Assembly: GCF_000963255.1 (NCBI RefSeq)
Contig: NZ_JYOV01000005.1
Location: 62,001-126,000 of the forward strand
Reading direction: 5' to 3'
DNA length: 64,000 bases
Origin: Streptococcus infantis
Lineage (GTDB): Bacteria; Bacillota; Bacilli; Lactobacillales; Streptococcaceae
How positions within the stretch are numbered: the stretch's first letter is position 1; each line of letters begins with the position of its first letter. The notes under the pieces are model-generated. The model did no database searches. It saw nothing but the letters and a program-made list of their open reading frames with translations, and was not told where the DNA came from. The position numbers and the translations under genes are program-made. This document shows positions 9,557-28,309 of this stretch, one piece after another.

Positions 9557-9618
9557 TATAAGTGTCTAACAAAACTTCATGAAGTAAGCAACTCCTCTCC
9601 ATTTTGTAGACACTTATA
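9557..9618. repeat. Inverted repeat between satC and yhcH
   Basis: Arm TATAAGTGTCTAACAAAA (9557-9574) faces TTTTGTAGACACTTATA (9602-9618): a 17-bp match with one extra base. The 27-nt loop contains CTTCATGAAG, itself palindromic. There is no T tract, so it is not a simple terminator. It may be an mRNA processing or stability structure dividing importer from catabolic transcripts. Confidence 0.7.
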
Positions 9619-9699
9619 TATCCTGTATTCTCTTAGTCTATCAACTATACTGCTGCATACTGATAAACAGATTGTACTATATTCAATTTTCGCAGAGTA

Positions 9700-10542
9700 C
9701 TATCCTTTGACTGCTCCCATAGTAATCCCTTGAGTGAAGGATTTTTGGAAGACAAGAAAGACTGTTACGATTGGTACAGCTGCAAGGGCAGCCCCTGCCA
9801 TGATCAAACCATAGTTAGTTGCCATCTCGGCCTGCATAGTCGCAACCCCGAGTGAGATGGTCAAGTTTTGACGTGAAGTCAACATTACCAATTGCATGAA
9901 GTAGTCATTCCAAGTATTGATGAAGGTAAAGATTGCAAGAGCTGCAAATCCTGGTTTCACAATAGGGAAAGCTACGCTCCAGAAAGTACGAATCTCGCCG
10001 CATCCATCGATTTTAGCAGATTCGAGCAATTCTGTCGGAATGTTCTCACTGAACTGTTTCATAAGGAAGACCCCAAATGGCCATCCAATCAAAGGCAAGA
10101 TAACTGCCCAAAGAGTGTCATGGATTCCCATGAAGTTGACGATACGTACCAATGGTACAAGGACAACTTGTTTTGGAAGAGCCATGGCAGCGATAAAGAT
10201 TGCAAAGAGAATGCGTTGACCATAGAAACGTTTCTTAGCCAATACATAACCTGCTAGTGAAGAGGTTGCACAAACCAAGAACATGGTTACCAAGGAAATG
10301 AACACTGAGTTCCACATCCATTGCAAGGCTGGGTTTTGCACCATCAATTGTTGGAAGTTCTCCATGGTTGGAGCTTTAGGGAACCATTGTGGTGGAATCA
10401 TAATGGTATCTGGTTGTGATTTGAATGCACCTGTCAAGATCCAGTAGAATGGGAAGATAAACAGTACAGTCAACAAGAGCAAAATGATTGTTGAAATAAC
10501 AGTAAAGGCTGTTAATGGTTTCTTTTGTTGTGTAGGTTGCAT
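9700..10542 (-). CDS. satC: Sialic-acid ABC transporter permease SatC
   Basis: This 280-residue CUT1-family permease has six predicted membrane helices and the EAA loop ESAKIDGCGEIRTFW that docks the ATPase. SD AAAGGAGA precedes the ATG, 15 bp after satB. Together with SatA and SatB it imports N-acetylneuraminate. No ATPase gene is present in the cluster; in pneumococci the shared ATPase MsmK, encoded elsewhere, energises SatABC. Confidence 0.87.
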   Translation of the reverse strand: MQPTQQKKPLTAFTVISTIILLLLTVLFIFPFYWILTGAFKSQPDTIMIPPQWFPKAPTMENFQQLMVQNPALQWMWNSVFISLVTMFLVCATSSLAGYVLAKKRFYGQRILFAIFIAAMALPKQVVLVPLVRIVNFMGIHDTLWAVILPLIGWPFGVFLMKQFSENIPTELLESAKIDGCGEIRTFWSVAFPIVKPGFAALAIFTFINTWNDYFMQLVMLTSRQNLTISLGVATMQAEMATNYGLIMAGAALAAVPIVTVFLVFQKSFTQGITMGAVKG

Positions 10543-10557
10543 AGCTGTCTCCTTTCC

Positions 10558-11445
10558 TTAGTATTCTACATCGTTTCCGAGGATCTTGAATTGAGCGAAG
10601 CTGACAAGGGCAATCATAACTGCCAAGAATACACCAATAGTATTGGCATAGCCATATTCAGTCAATTGGAAGGCTTTTTCGTAAAGGTAGTACATAAGTG
10701 TACTTGTTGAGTAGTTTGGACCACCAGATGTCAACAATTGAATCAAGGCGAAACATTGGAATGAGTTGATGGTTGTGATGATTGCAATATAGAGAGTTGT
10801 TGGAAGGAGGCTTGGCCATTTAATCTTCCAGAATACTTGGAACTCAGTCGCACCGTCAACACGAGCTGCTTCTACAAGTGAGTTATCAATATTACCCATT
10901 GCAGCGATGTAAAGAATGATTGGTTGACCAACTGATGTCGTCAAAAGGATAATCATAATCGCCATCAAAGCCCAGTTTTTATCTCCCAACCAAGAAATGT
11001 TTTGGCTGATGATGTGGCTTGACTTAAGCACGAAGTTCAAAATACCTGATAGTGGATCGTAGATCCATTTCCATACTACTGTTACGGCAACACTACCTGT
11101 TACAACAGGAAGGAAGAAGACGAAACGGTAGAAAGATCTAGCGATGGCATTTTGTTGGTAAGTTTGTGATGCTACAAAGAGCGAGAAGAGTACAACGACT
11201 GGTACAGACCCGATAACCAAGATTACGGTATTAATCAAAGATTTTGTAAAGACAGGGTCTTTAAACATACGGATGTAGTTGTCCAAGCCCACAAACTCAA
11301 AGCTAGTCATCGAATAGTTGAAGAAACTTGTGATGAAGCCCATGATCATTGGAGCTAAAACGAAGACGGTAAAGAAGATTAATACTGGTGCTAGGAATGC
11401 GTAGGAAATAATAGTTTCCCGCATGCGAATTTTATTGATTTTCAC
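10558..11445 (-). CDS. satB: Sialic-acid ABC transporter permease SatB
   Basis: I take the GTG at 11445 as start: it gives the N-terminus VKINKIRMRETIISYAFL, which matches the pneumococcal protein as I recall it, and it has SD GAGGTG six bases upstream. The in-frame ATG 66 bp further up lacks a good SD. The 295-residue protein has six membrane helices and the EAA motif EAARVDGATEFQVFW. It is the partner permease of SatC in sialic-acid uptake. Confidence 0.86.
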   Translation of the reverse strand: MKINKIRMRETIISYAFLAPVLIFFTVFVLAPMIMGFITSFFNYSMTSFEFVGLDNYIRMFKDPVFTKSLINTVILVIGSVPVVVLFSLFVASQTYQQNAIARSFYRFVFFLPVVTGSVAVTVVWKWIYDPLSGILNFVLKSSHIISQNISWLGDKNWALMAIMIILLTTSVGQPIILYIAAMGNIDNSLVEAARVDGATEFQVFWKIKWPSLLPTTLYIAIITTINSFQCFALIQLLTSGGPNYSTSTLMYYLYEKAFQLTEYGYANTIGVFLAVMIALVSFAQFKILGNDVEY

Positions 11446-11588
11446 AGTCGGCACCTCACTTTCACATAGTTTTGTTTTTTTGACTGTTATCTGACCCTGA
11501 TCTAAAATCAAAATGAAATTTTTCTAAGATTCGTCAATGTAAAAACTTCATTTTAATTTTGACCTGTCAGTTGCTTCTATTTCAAACA

Positions 11589-11638
11589 AAAGTCCCCCTT
11601 TTCATACACAGATATGCTCAGGGAAAAGGGGGGAACTC
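11589..11638 (-). terminator. Intergenic hairpin between satA and satB (probable partial terminator)
   Basis: AGTCCCCCTTTTC (11591-11603) pairs with GAAAAGGGGGGAACT (11623-11637), and the minus-strand product ends in CTTTTGTTT. A strong stem directly after a binding-protein gene usually stabilises its mRNA and lowers permease expression. The 212-bp gap holds nothing else obvious. Confidence 0.65.
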
Positions 11639-11657
11639 AGTTTTTATTTAGGGCTTA

Positions 11658-13789
<2,132 letters not shown>

Positions 13790-13829
13790 CTACTTTCCTC
13801 CTTTTCTTTTCCTTTGTGTTTATGTGACT

Positions 13830-13928
13830 ATTATAGCTTATTATTAAAGCGCTTTCAATAACTTGTGCTAGAATAGATTGGAGTTTCAAAACAATTTTAT
13901 GCAACAGTTTCTTCTGAAAGTAGTTTCA
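13830..13928 (-). promoter_or_regulatory. nan-type promoter module of nanE
   Basis: Minus strand: -35 TTGAAA (13853-13858), 17 bp, -10 TATAAT (13830-13835). A cre-like site TTGAAAGCGCTTTAA covers the -35. The distal box TGAAAGTAGTTTCA is at 13915-13928 and the proximal half-site at 13875-13888, at the same 56-bp and 16-bp distances from the -35 as in the lyase promoter. Confidence 0.88.
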
Positions 13929-13996
13929 GGGACCTAAAATCTATCCCAACACCTCTTAAATCTTGAAACCAGCCCTTTTTTCTCGCAAACATGAAA

Positions 13997-14035
13997 GAAA
14001 AAAGGCCGTAACAAATTTTCGTTACGACCCTTTCT
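13997..14035 (-). terminator. Terminator of sialidase gene 1
   Basis: Minus strand GGTCGTAAC pairs with GTTACGGCC around a short A/T loop, followed by TTTTTT. The second sialidase gene ends in a nearly identical terminator. Confidence 0.88.
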
Positions 14036-14083
14036 AACTAAGATCTAGTTTCACTAAGGAAACCATCACTTTCAACTATTTGA

Positions 14084-17434
<3,351 letters not shown>

Positions 17435-17531
17435 TCACGAATGGTTACACTCGCTCTTTCAAATTTTCTCTCACTTAACGACCCATCGTTAACTAGAGTC
17501 TCCTACTCCTTTCAAATTTCATCTTATTCTC

Positions 17532-17630
17532 ATTATATAATAAATTTCCCTATTTTAAGATAGATGAATATAGAACAGATTTCACTTTCAATTTTTGAAA
17601 CCTAAACTCAGACATTTGAAACTACTTTCG
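17532..17630 (-). promoter_or_regulatory. nan-type promoter module of sialidase 1
   Basis: Minus strand: weak -35 TCTTAA (17555-17560), 17 bp, -10 TATAAT (17532-17537). The distal box TGAAACTACTTTCG (17617-17630) and proximal half-site (17577-17590) keep the 56-bp and 16-bp distances. The leader is about 178 nt and holds a perfect 7-bp hairpin at 17475-17492. Confidence 0.82.
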
Positions 17631-17708
17631 GGTACTTTGGATTTTTTCAAACAGAAAATTGCTTCATTCGGTTGAATCGTTTTTTTATTGAACTTTATCT
17701 CAAACTTA

Positions 17709-17861
17709 TACTCAATGAAAATCAAAGAGCAAACTAGGAAGCTAGCCGCAGGTTGCTCAAAACACCGTTTTGAGGTTGTGGATAGAACTGACGAAGTCAG
17801 TAACACATATACGGTAAGGCGAAGCTGACGTGGTTTGAATTTGATTTTCGAAGAGTATTAA
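17709..17861 (-). repeat. BOX element (boxC-boxB-boxA as read on plus)
   Basis: About 153 bp. The left part has the boxC motif (TCAATGAAAATCAAAG, GCTAGCCGCAGGTTGC), the middle the boxB stem ACTGACGAAGTCAGT, and the right boxA with ACGGTAAGGCGAAGCTGACG near the classical BOX-PCR priming sequence. It lies between the two sialidase genes. Small open frames here are BOX shadows. The 624-bp gap contains this, a terminator and a promoter module. Confidence 0.88.
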
Positions 17862-17887
17862 CTATTTGACTCCTGATTTATCTAGAT

Positions 17888-17924
17888 CAAAAAGGCCGTA
17901 ACTAGTTCTAGTCACGACCCTTTC
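17888..17924 (-). terminator. Terminator of sialidase gene 2
   Basis: Minus strand GGTCGTGACTAG pairs with CTAGTTACGGCC and is followed by TTTTT. It is a near copy of the sialidase 1 terminator, which supports tandem duplication of the whole transcription unit. Confidence 0.87.
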
Positions 17925-17971
17925 TAATATAAGATCAAATTTCTCTATGAATTTCGTTGATTTTAACTATT

Positions 17972-22087
<4,116 letters not shown>

Positions 22088-22226
22088 TCAAACTAGCTGC
22101 AAATAAGAAACTGTATTATTGAATGGAATTGCCATTCTTTGTAAATGAAATGCTGTTGCACTTTTATAAACTCTATGTTAAGAATAAGCAAACAGCTAGA
22201 CTCCTTTCATTTTTTATCTTAACCAT

Positions 22227-22325
22227 ATTATATAATAAATATTCTAAATTTTAGACTTTATAATCTATAATAGATTCTACTTTCAAAGATATTTAGAAGT
22301 TTCAAACCACCTGAAACTACTTTCT
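22227..22325 (-). promoter_or_regulatory. nan-type promoter module of sialidase 2
   Basis: Minus strand: -35 TCTAAA (22250-22255), 17 bp, -10 TATAAT (22227-22232). The distal box TGAAACTACTTTCT is at 22312-22325 and the proximal box AGATTCTACTTTCA at 22272-22285; the latter matches 11 of 14 positions of the distal box. The leader is about 199 nt. The 369-bp gap otherwise holds only a small leader hairpin (22121-22137) and the esterase terminator. Confidence 0.85.
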
Positions 22326-22343
22326 CATTATCTGGGGCACATA

Positions 22344-22382
22344 AAGAAAAGTCTGTAGTTCATTCGAAACTACAGAGCTTTT
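22344..22382 (-). terminator. Terminator of the esterase gene
   Basis: CTGTAGTT pairs with AACTACAG with a short loop; the minus strand continues GACTTTTCTTT. It sits 9 bp beyond the esterase stop codon. Confidence 0.75.
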
Positions 22383-22390
22383 TTCAATTT

Positions 22391-23374
22391 TTAGTGACCT
22401 ACATAGGTAAAGGGGATATCACTACCACACAACCAATTGTAAACTTGATCATTGACATGAACATTCATGGCTTCATGAGCATATTCAGGCATGATACGAT
22501 AACTCTTTTCACAAGTCAAACGGTTGTAAATAGCAAACTGAGTGATTGGATAGCAGACATCGTCATCAAGTCCAGTAATCATCCGAACTTCCCCCTTAAT
22601 ACGATGGGCAAGATTTTTTACATCGATATAGCTAAGTGTTTCCATAATCTGCTCTTCTGTCTCATGGAATGGATCATGGAACTTAAAGTAACGAAAGAGC
22701 TCATCATAGGCTTCGCTGGTATTCCCAATCTCAAGTACTCGTCTAAAGTCTGATAAGAATGGATAAATAGCAACTGTACGCTTGATACGTGTATTCAACC
22801 CCGCAGCCACCAGAGCCAGCGCTCCTCCTTGAGAAGCTCCATAGCTTGCTAATTGGCCTTCATCCACTTGTGGGAAGCTAGCTACAATCTCAACTAATTG
22901 ATAAATATCAAGATAAACATCCTTATAGAAGAGTTGCTCTTTTCCTTCTACTGCACCACGAATGATTTGGCCCTTAACTGTATTTCCGAGTGGCGAGCGC
23001 AAGCCATCTTGTGAGTAACCAGACTGACCACGGACATCCATAGATACGACACCATAACCAGCGACTGTAAAGGCCAACATATCTGTCCAATCCCAACAAC
23101 GTCCCATATATCCATGGAAGTGAAAAATAACTGGTACTTTATGTTCAGATTTTGGTAAGACCACACGTGCATAAACAAGGCCTTCCCGAGTGCCCTTAAA
23201 GGTGAGTTCATAGCACTTCACGTTTGGAATACGAAATTCACGTTCCTCTAGTTGGTAATCTGGCAAGATTGAAACCTTCTCTATTTCCCCATCCCAAAAA
23301 TCGTCAAAGTCTTGCGGAACTTCATCACGCCCTCTGTAAGTTTTCATTTCTTCTATTAGTGCTGGATTTCTCAT
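22391..23374 (-). CDS. Acetyl-esterase, AXE1 / cephalosporin-C deacetylase family
   Basis: This 327-residue alpha/beta hydrolase has the nucleophile elbow GASQGGALAL, the oxyanion region FHFHGYMGRCWDW and a C-terminal catalytic His in PEYAHEAMN, which fits AXE1 deacetylases. Proteins of this family remove O-acetyl groups from sugars. There is no signal peptide, so it acts inside the cell on imported glycans. SD GGAGG precedes the ATG. Its promoter carries the same two-site module as the sialidases, which places it in the sialic-acid regulon; deacetylation of O-acetylated sialic acid is my inference. Confidence 0.87.
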   Translation of the reverse strand: MRNPALIEEMKTYRGRDEVPQDFDDFWDGEIEKVSILPDYQLEEREFRIPNVKCYELTFKGTREGLVYARVVLPKSEHKVPVIFHFHGYMGRCWDWTDMLAFTVAGYGVVSMDVRGQSGYSQDGLRSPLGNTVKGQIIRGAVEGKEQLFYKDVYLDIYQLVEIVASFPQVDEGQLASYGASQGGALALVAAGLNTRIKRTVAIYPFLSDFRRVLEIGNTSEAYDELFRYFKFHDPFHETEEQIMETLSYIDVKNLAHRIKGEVRMITGLDDDVCYPITQFAIYNRLTCEKSYRIMPEYAHEAMNVHVNDQVYNWLCGSDIPFTYVGH

Positions 23375-23406
23375 AAAACCCTCCTTTTTTTGTAACCGTC
23401 ACCATA

Positions 23407-23505
23407 ACTCTAGCACATAAAGGAAGGCAATGCAAGACTGATATTTTAAATAGAAAGTGATTTTAATTTTGAAGATTCATAAAAGCTTATCTGAAAGTAG
23501 TTTTA
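23407..23505 (-). promoter_or_regulatory. nan-type promoter module of the esterase
   Basis: Minus strand: -35 TTGCAT (23430-23435), 17 bp, -10 TAGAGT (23407-23412) with an upstream TG. The distal box TGAAAGTAGTTTTA (23492-23505) and proximal half-site AGAAAGTGATTTTA (23452-23465) are the most degenerate of the five, but spacing is conserved exactly. Confidence 0.72.
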
Positions 23506-23592
23506 TCCATTCCATTCTGTATAAATTCAATACACTTTCAAAGAATAACAGCTTCTTTGGTCTCTCCTCCAAGAGTCATTGAAGACTAGTCT

Positions 23593-23699
23593 TATACTCA
23601 AATCCAAACTAGGTCAGTTTTATCTGCAACCTCAAAGCCGTGCTTTCAGCAACCTGCGGCTAGCTTCCTAGTTTGCTCTTTGATTTTCATTGAGTATTA
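23593..23699 (+). repeat. BOX element, truncated (partial boxA plus boxC)
   Basis: The right part is a full boxC (GCAACCTGCGGCTAGCTTCC to TTTTCATTGAGTATTA). The boxA part is shortened and rearranged (AAACTAGGTCAG) and boxB is missing. It fills much of the 435-bp gap between the esterase promoter and the amiF terminator. Confidence 0.82.
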
Positions 23700-23754
23700 G
23701 CATGTTTTCGGGTATATAGTTGTCTATCTTTAAACTAGTTTTTTTTGCAAAAAC

Positions 23755-23799
23755 AAAAAAGTTTCATAACCTTAATAGAATTATTCTACCAAGATTACA
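23755..23799 (-). terminator. Terminator of the ami operon
   Basis: Minus strand GTAATCTTGGTAGAA pairs, with four wobble pairs, to TTCTATTAAGGTTAT, followed by GAAACTTTTTTG. It begins just after the amiF stop codon. Confidence 0.78.
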
Positions 23800-23809
23800 A
23801 AACTCTTTC

Positions 23810-24736
23810 TTATTTCAAATCTTTTTTATAGCGTTCCAACTCTGCTTGGTTTGCCCAAACATAGTGACCTGGACGAATTTCTACCATAGAAGGTTTATCA
23901 GTTTCATAGTCATGTTGATCTGGATCATAGACTTTCAAAACTTTTTTACGTTCCAAGATTGGGTCTGGAATAGGAACAGCTGATAGAAGTGCTTGCGTGT
24001 ATGGATGAACTGGATTGTTAAACAATTCTTCAGTCTCAGCCACTTCAACAATGACACCCTTATAAATTACCGCGATACGATCAGAGATGAAACGAACTAC
24101 TGACAAATCGTGGGCGATAAAAAGATAAGTCAATCCTAATTCCTTTTGGAATTTCTTGAGCAAGTTCAAAACTTGGGCACGTACAGAAACGTCCAAGGCT
24201 GAAATCGGCTCATCCGCAATAACGAAGTCAGGTTGCATAACCAAGGCACGGGCAATCCCGATACGTTGACGTTGTCCACCTGAAAACTCATGTGGGTAAC
24301 GTGTCAAGTGTTCAGCCAAAAGTCCCACTTCACGAATGATATTTTGAACTTTTTCTTTTCTTTCTTCTTCATCTTTAAATAAATGGTGGTTATAAAGACC
24401 TTCAGAAATGATATAGTCAACCGTTGCACGTTCATTCAAACTTGCAGCAGGGTCCTGGAAAATCATTTGGATACGACGGATTAATTCCGAAGCTTGTTCA
24501 CGTGATTTTTTACCATTAATTTTTTGACCTTCAAAGATGATATCACCTTTGCTGGTATCATTAAGACCGATGATAGCACGACCAATTGTTGTCTTACCAC
24601 TACCAGACTCTCCAACAAGTGAGAAAGTTTCTCCTTTGTTGATAAAGAAGTTCGCATTTTTAACAGCGACAAACTTTTTGCTTCCTTCACCGAAGGAAAT
24701 TTCTAAGTCTTTAATTTCTACTAATTTTTCAGACAT
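23810..24736 (-). CDS. amiF: Oligopeptide ABC transporter ATPase AmiF
   Basis: The 308-residue ATPase starts [18 protein letters not shown] at the ATG preceded by SD GGAGGAAGG; an in-frame ATG 69 bp upstream lies inside amiE and is rejected. Walker A is GESGSGKTT, the signature motif is [15 protein letters not shown] and Walker B is FVIADEP. The C-terminal oligopeptide-transporter extension ([16 protein letters not shown]) is present. With AmiE it energises peptide import. The start is 10 bp after the amiE stop. Confidence 0.95.
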   Translation of the reverse strand: MSEKLVEIKDLEISFGEGSKKFVAVKNANFFINKGETFSLVGESGSGKTTIGRAIIGLNDTSKGDIIFEGQKINGKKSREQASELIRRIQMIFQDPAASLNERATVDYIISEGLYNHHLFKDEEERKEKVQNIIREVGLLAEHLTRYPHEFSGGQRQRIGIARALVMQPDFVIADEPISALDVSVRAQVLNLLKKFQKELGLTYLFIAHDLSVVRFISDRIAVIYKGVIVEVAETEELFNNPVHPYTQALLSAVPIPDPILERKKVLKVYDPDQHDYETDKPSMVEIRPGHYVWANQAELERYKKDLK

Positions 24737-24746
24737 TTCCTTCCTC

Positions 24747-25814
24747 CTAGTCCTCAAGATGTGTAAAGCCCATCTTTTCACGAATCTTGTCGTGTAAATC
24801 TGCAATCACCGATGGTTTTTCAACTTTTGGAGCTTGTTCATGAAGCAACCATGTCTTAGCCCAATGAGTATCAGATACTGCAAACTGAGGTGCTTTTTCC
24901 TCGAAGTCAATCTTCATAGCATAATCTGAACGAAGAGCAAAAGCATCTCCCTTCAATTCAGTATAAAGCGATGGAGGTGTTCCAGGGATTGAGTACAATT
25001 CACCTTTGTCATCCGCAAGTTGAGGCAAGCTTGACAAGAGGCTCCATGTATATGGATGACGTGGGTCGTAGAAGATTTCTTCAACAGTACCATACTCAAC
25101 GATTTCACCAGCATACATAACTGCAACTTTATCAGCGATACTTGCTACGACACCTAGGTCGTGGGTGATAAAGATTGTTGTAAAGTGGTATTCGTGTTGA
25201 AGTGACTTCAACAAATCAATAATCTGTGCCTGAATGGTCACGTCAAGAGCTGTTGTCGGCTCATCACAGATAAGAATGTCTGGGCGACAGGCAAGAGCAA
25301 TCGCGATAACGATACGTTGACGCATTCCCCCAGAATATTGGAAAGGATACTCGTCAAAACGTTTCTCAGAATCTGGAATACCAACTTTATTCATATAGTC
25401 GATAGCCATCTCTTTAGCTTCTTGAGCAGTCTTGCCTTGGTGTTTAACAATAACTTCTGTGATTTGACTTCCGATTGTCTTGATTGGGTCTAGACTGGTC
25501 ATTGGATCTTGGAAGATAGTTGCAATCTTGGCACCACGAATACTTTCCCAATCTTTATTAGATGTAAGGCTGGTCAATTCTTGGCCACGGTAATTAATAC
25601 TACCTCGTGCAATACGACCATTTCCTTCCAACATTCCTGTGAATGTTTTTGTCAAAACTGATTTACCTGAACCTGACTCTCCAACTAAAGCGAGAACCTC
25701 TCCCTCGATCAGATCGATGGAGACACCTCGAATAGCTGTCAAAATCTTGTCACGAACATCAAATTCCACGACAATATCTTGAGCAGTCAAAATTACATTT
25801 TTTCCTTTTATCAT
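24747..25814 (-). CDS. amiE: Oligopeptide ABC transporter ATPase AmiE
   Basis: This 355-residue ATPase has Walker [10 protein letters not shown], signature [15 protein letters not shown], Walker B ILICDEP and the H-loop THDLG. The C-terminal peptide-transporter extension ([14 protein letters not shown]) is typical. It is the fourth gene of amiACDEF and lies 8 bp after amiD. In pneumococci the Ami system feeds the cell amino acids and imports signalling peptides. Confidence 0.95.
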   Translation of the reverse strand: MIKGKNVILTAQDIVVEFDVRDKILTAIRGVSIDLIEGEVLALVGESGSGKSVLTKTFTGMLEGNGRIARGSINYRGQELTSLTSNKDWESIRGAKIATIFQDPMTSLDPIKTIGSQITEVIVKHQGKTAQEAKEMAIDYMNKVGIPDSEKRFDEYPFQYSGGMRQRIVIAIALACRPDILICDEPTTALDVTIQAQIIDLLKSLQHEYHFTTIFITHDLGVVASIADKVAVMYAGEIVEYGTVEEIFYDPRHPYTWSLLSSLPQLADDKGELYSIPGTPPSLYTELKGDAFALRSDYAMKIDFEEKAPQFAVSDTHWAKTWLLHEQAPKVEKPSVIADLHDKIREKMGFTHLED

Positions 25815-25822
25815 GTCTACTC

Positions 25823-26749
25823 CTATCTATGTGTACGTGGATCACTAGCATCCGCTAGGTTCTGACCAACTACGAACAGTGACAAGGATACCAAGACCAA
25901 AGTTGTCAATGGAATCCAGAAGAGGTAAGCATTGGTTGTTACGTTCTGAGAATAATCCGAAATCAAACGTCCCAAACTTGGTACTGTGATTGGCAAGCCG
26001 AGTCCAAAGAATGACAGGAAGGCTTCATATGAGATAAATGCAGGAAGCATTTGTGATGTAGTTGTAACAATAACAGAAACCAATTGAGGCATGATATTTT
26101 TAATAACAATCTTATGGGTTGGTGTTCCCAGTGTACGAGAAGCAAGGTTGTACTCCAAATCACGGTAACGCATGATTTGGATACGAATCATATAAGCAAT
26201 ACCAATCCAAGTAGTTACACTCATGGCAAAAATCAAGTTCCAGAAACCTGCACCGATAGAGTAAGTCAAAACAATAACGATCAAAAGTGAAGGGATGTTA
26301 TTGATAACGTTATAAACTTCCATCATGATACGGTCAACTGATTTTGAAATACCCCAGATTCCGCCGACAATAACACCAATAACAACGTTGATAAAGGTCG
26401 CAATTACGGAAATCAAGATAGAGTTACGTGCTCCAAACCAAACACCGTCAAAGAGAGATTTACCATTACTATCTGTACCAAACCAATGTTCAGCATTTGG
26501 CTTAATGTAACGAGCGCTAAAATCATTTACCTTACTTACATCATTGAAGTCAAAATCAGAAAACATTGGATAGATGAAACTCATCAATACGATGGAGATC
26601 AAAATACCAAGCATGATAATTGTTGATTTTTTCTTCAAAAACTGTCTAAAGACAGAACCCCAATATGAGTAGGCAGGAGCATCAATTGCTTCAGAGGCAA
26701 AATCATCTCGTTTTACAAATTGAAATTTATCATTACTAATCGTAGACAT
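25823..26749 (-). CDS. amiD: Oligopeptide ABC transporter permease AmiD
   Basis: This 308-residue inner-membrane permease has an N-terminal helix, five further hydrophobic helices and a BPD-permease domain. The coupling loop follows the pattern [20 protein letters not shown]. The start codon overlaps the amiC stop codon by one base (TAATG), which suggests translational coupling, with SD GGAGG inside the end of amiC. Confidence 0.94.
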   Translation of the reverse strand: MSTISNDKFQFVKRDDFASEAIDAPAYSYWGSVFRQFLKKKSTIIMLGILISIVLMSFIYPMFSDFDFNDVSKVNDFSARYIKPNAEHWFGTDSNGKSLFDGVWFGARNSILISVIATFINVVIGVIVGGIWGISKSVDRIMMEVYNVINNIPSLLIVIVLTYSIGAGFWNLIFAMSVTTWIGIAYMIRIQIMRYRDLEYNLASRTLGTPTHKIVIKNIMPQLVSVIVTTTSQMLPAFISYEAFLSFFGLGLPITVPSLGRLISDYSQNVTTNAYLFWIPLTTLVLVSLSLFVVGQNLADASDPRTHR

Positions 26750-28245
26750 TATTTGCCTCCTTTCTCTGTCAATTTAATACGTGGGTCAATAATAGTCATC
26801 CAAATATCTCCAATTAAGTAAGAGAAAATTGAAACACATGTAAAGATGAAGACTAGACCAACTACCATGTTGTTGTTTGACGCTTTAACAGAGTCAATCA
26901 ACATTTTACCCATACCTGGGAAGGCAAAGACTGTTTCAGTAAGAGTTGCTCCACCAATAACACCAATAATTGAGCCTGGGATACCAGAAACGAGTGGTAC
27001 CATAGCGTTTTTAAAGATGTGTTTGTTAGAAATTTCTTTTTCAGAAAGACCTTTAGCTCGAGCAAAACGGACAAAGTCTTGAGATTGTAAGTCAATCATG
27101 TAACGACGAATCCAGATAGCTAGACCAGGTGCTCCAAGTAAACCAAGAATGACTGATGGAAGGACATAAGAACGCCAATCGCCAGCACCCAAGATTGGGA
27201 ATGAGTCTGGGAATCCGATAGAAGAACCAATCAAACGAATAATATAAACTAGAGCAATCGTCGGAAGGGCCATCAAGAAGGTCAAAGTACCTGTAGAGAG
27301 GCTGTCAATCCAAGTATTCTTGAAACGAGCCATTGCTGAACCAAGAGGAACTGCAATCGCATATGAAATCGCAAGACCAATCAAACCAGTGATAGCAGAA
27401 CTTGCAATCATAGATGGGTACTGATAGTTGCTTTCAGTAGCTGTATATGGATCATCTTTACCGTAGTTGGCTACTTCACGAGCATCAGCTTGACTCGGAG
27501 ATTTATAAGTTCTTGAGTAAATGTTAACTGATGATGTTTTCTTACCAGTTGGGAATTGAACTTCAGAAGTCTTCGTTTGTCCTTGTCCTTGTGTAATAAC
27601 TTGAAGAACAGGAGTATTTGCATAAGTTGGATAAGAATCTCCTAGGTTCAAGTTGACAAAGTTTTGGTGAACAAATGGGAACTGACTATTGAAGTACAAG
27701 AGGTATTTGTGTTTAGTACCTGAACCCACAAGAGACCAACCGATAGCAGGGTCATTCTCAAAGCGCAAATAACGCTCTAAGTTAGGATTCTCAGGGTCTT
27801 GGATCTTGTTTGTATGGTCAATATCAAGCAAGTTTGCATAGAATTTGAATACACGCTCAAAAATAGGAATTTCACGTGTAGCGTAGAATTGTCCACTCTC
27901 TGTAAACTCACCTAGAGTCCAACCATTCCCTAGTTGTTGGATATATTTTTCATAGATTGCTTTATTTGTATCATTTGCATCTACTGTAACAGAAGAGTCA
28001 ATGCTACTAGCTTTTTCCTGCAACTCTTTCGTATCGTAATATTCGATATAACCCATACGCTCAAAGACGGTATTTTCATAGTTATCACGTTTATCAGCCG
28101 TGGTTGCAATTTTATTGTAGTTAGTGTCTTGTTTGAAGATCAACTTCCGTGGAACCATCGTATAGATGATTGTGTAAATCAAGGTCGTTACTAAGAAAAT
28201 AGAAACCAACGACCGCAAGATACGCATAAAAACATATTTTTTCAT
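26749..28245 (-). CDS. amiC: Oligopeptide ABC transporter permease AmiC
   Basis: The 498-residue permease begins [18 protein letters not shown] with SD AAAGGAAA; the ATG 21 bp upstream has no SD. It is longer than ordinary OppB proteins because of a large extracellular insertion (about residues 40-270) between helix 1 and the permease core, a known feature of streptococcal AmiC. The coupling loop is [15 protein letters not shown]. It pairs with AmiD. Confidence 0.95.
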   Translation of the reverse strand: MKKYVFMRILRSLVSIFLVTTLIYTIIYTMVPRKLIFKQDTNYNKIATTADKRDNYENTVFERMGYIEYYDTKELQEKASSIDSSVTVDANDTNKAIYEKYIQQLGNGWTLGEFTESGQFYATREIPIFERVFKFYANLLDIDHTNKIQDPENPNLERYLRFENDPAIGWSLVGSGTKHKYLLYFNSQFPFVHQNFVNLNLGDSYPTYANTPVLQVITQGQGQTKTSEVQFPTGKKTSSVNIYSRTYKSPSQADAREVANYGKDDPYTATESNYQYPSMIASSAITGLIGLAISYAIAVPLGSAMARFKNTWIDSLSTGTLTFLMALPTIALVYIIRLIGSSIGFPDSFPILGAGDWRSYVLPSVILGLLGAPGLAIWIRRYMIDLQSQDFVRFARAKGLSEKEISNKHIFKNAMVPLVSGIPGSIIGVIGGATLTETVFAFPGMGKMLIDSVKASNNNMVVGLVFIFTCVSIFSYLIGDIWMTIIDPRIKLTEKGGK

Positions 28246-28265
28246 ATTATTTCCTTTAAATCCCA

Positions 28266-28298
28266 AAAGAACCTTCTCCTTTAGGAGAGAAAGTTCTG
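28266..28298 (-). terminator. Hairpin between amiA and amiC (probable partial terminator)
   Basis: Minus strand AGAACTTTCTCTCC pairs with GGAGAAGGTTCT (two unpaired bases), followed by TTTT. It lies in the 64-bp gap between the binding-protein gene and the first permease and probably keeps amiA mRNA in excess. Confidence 0.65.
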
Positions 28299-28309
28299 AT
28301 GAGCATTAT

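Noticed and set aside
17588..17806. Small frames in BOX elements (also 33027-33290)
   Set aside because: Both share a peptide because both read through the same BOX repeat; there is no SD or conservation beyond the repeat.
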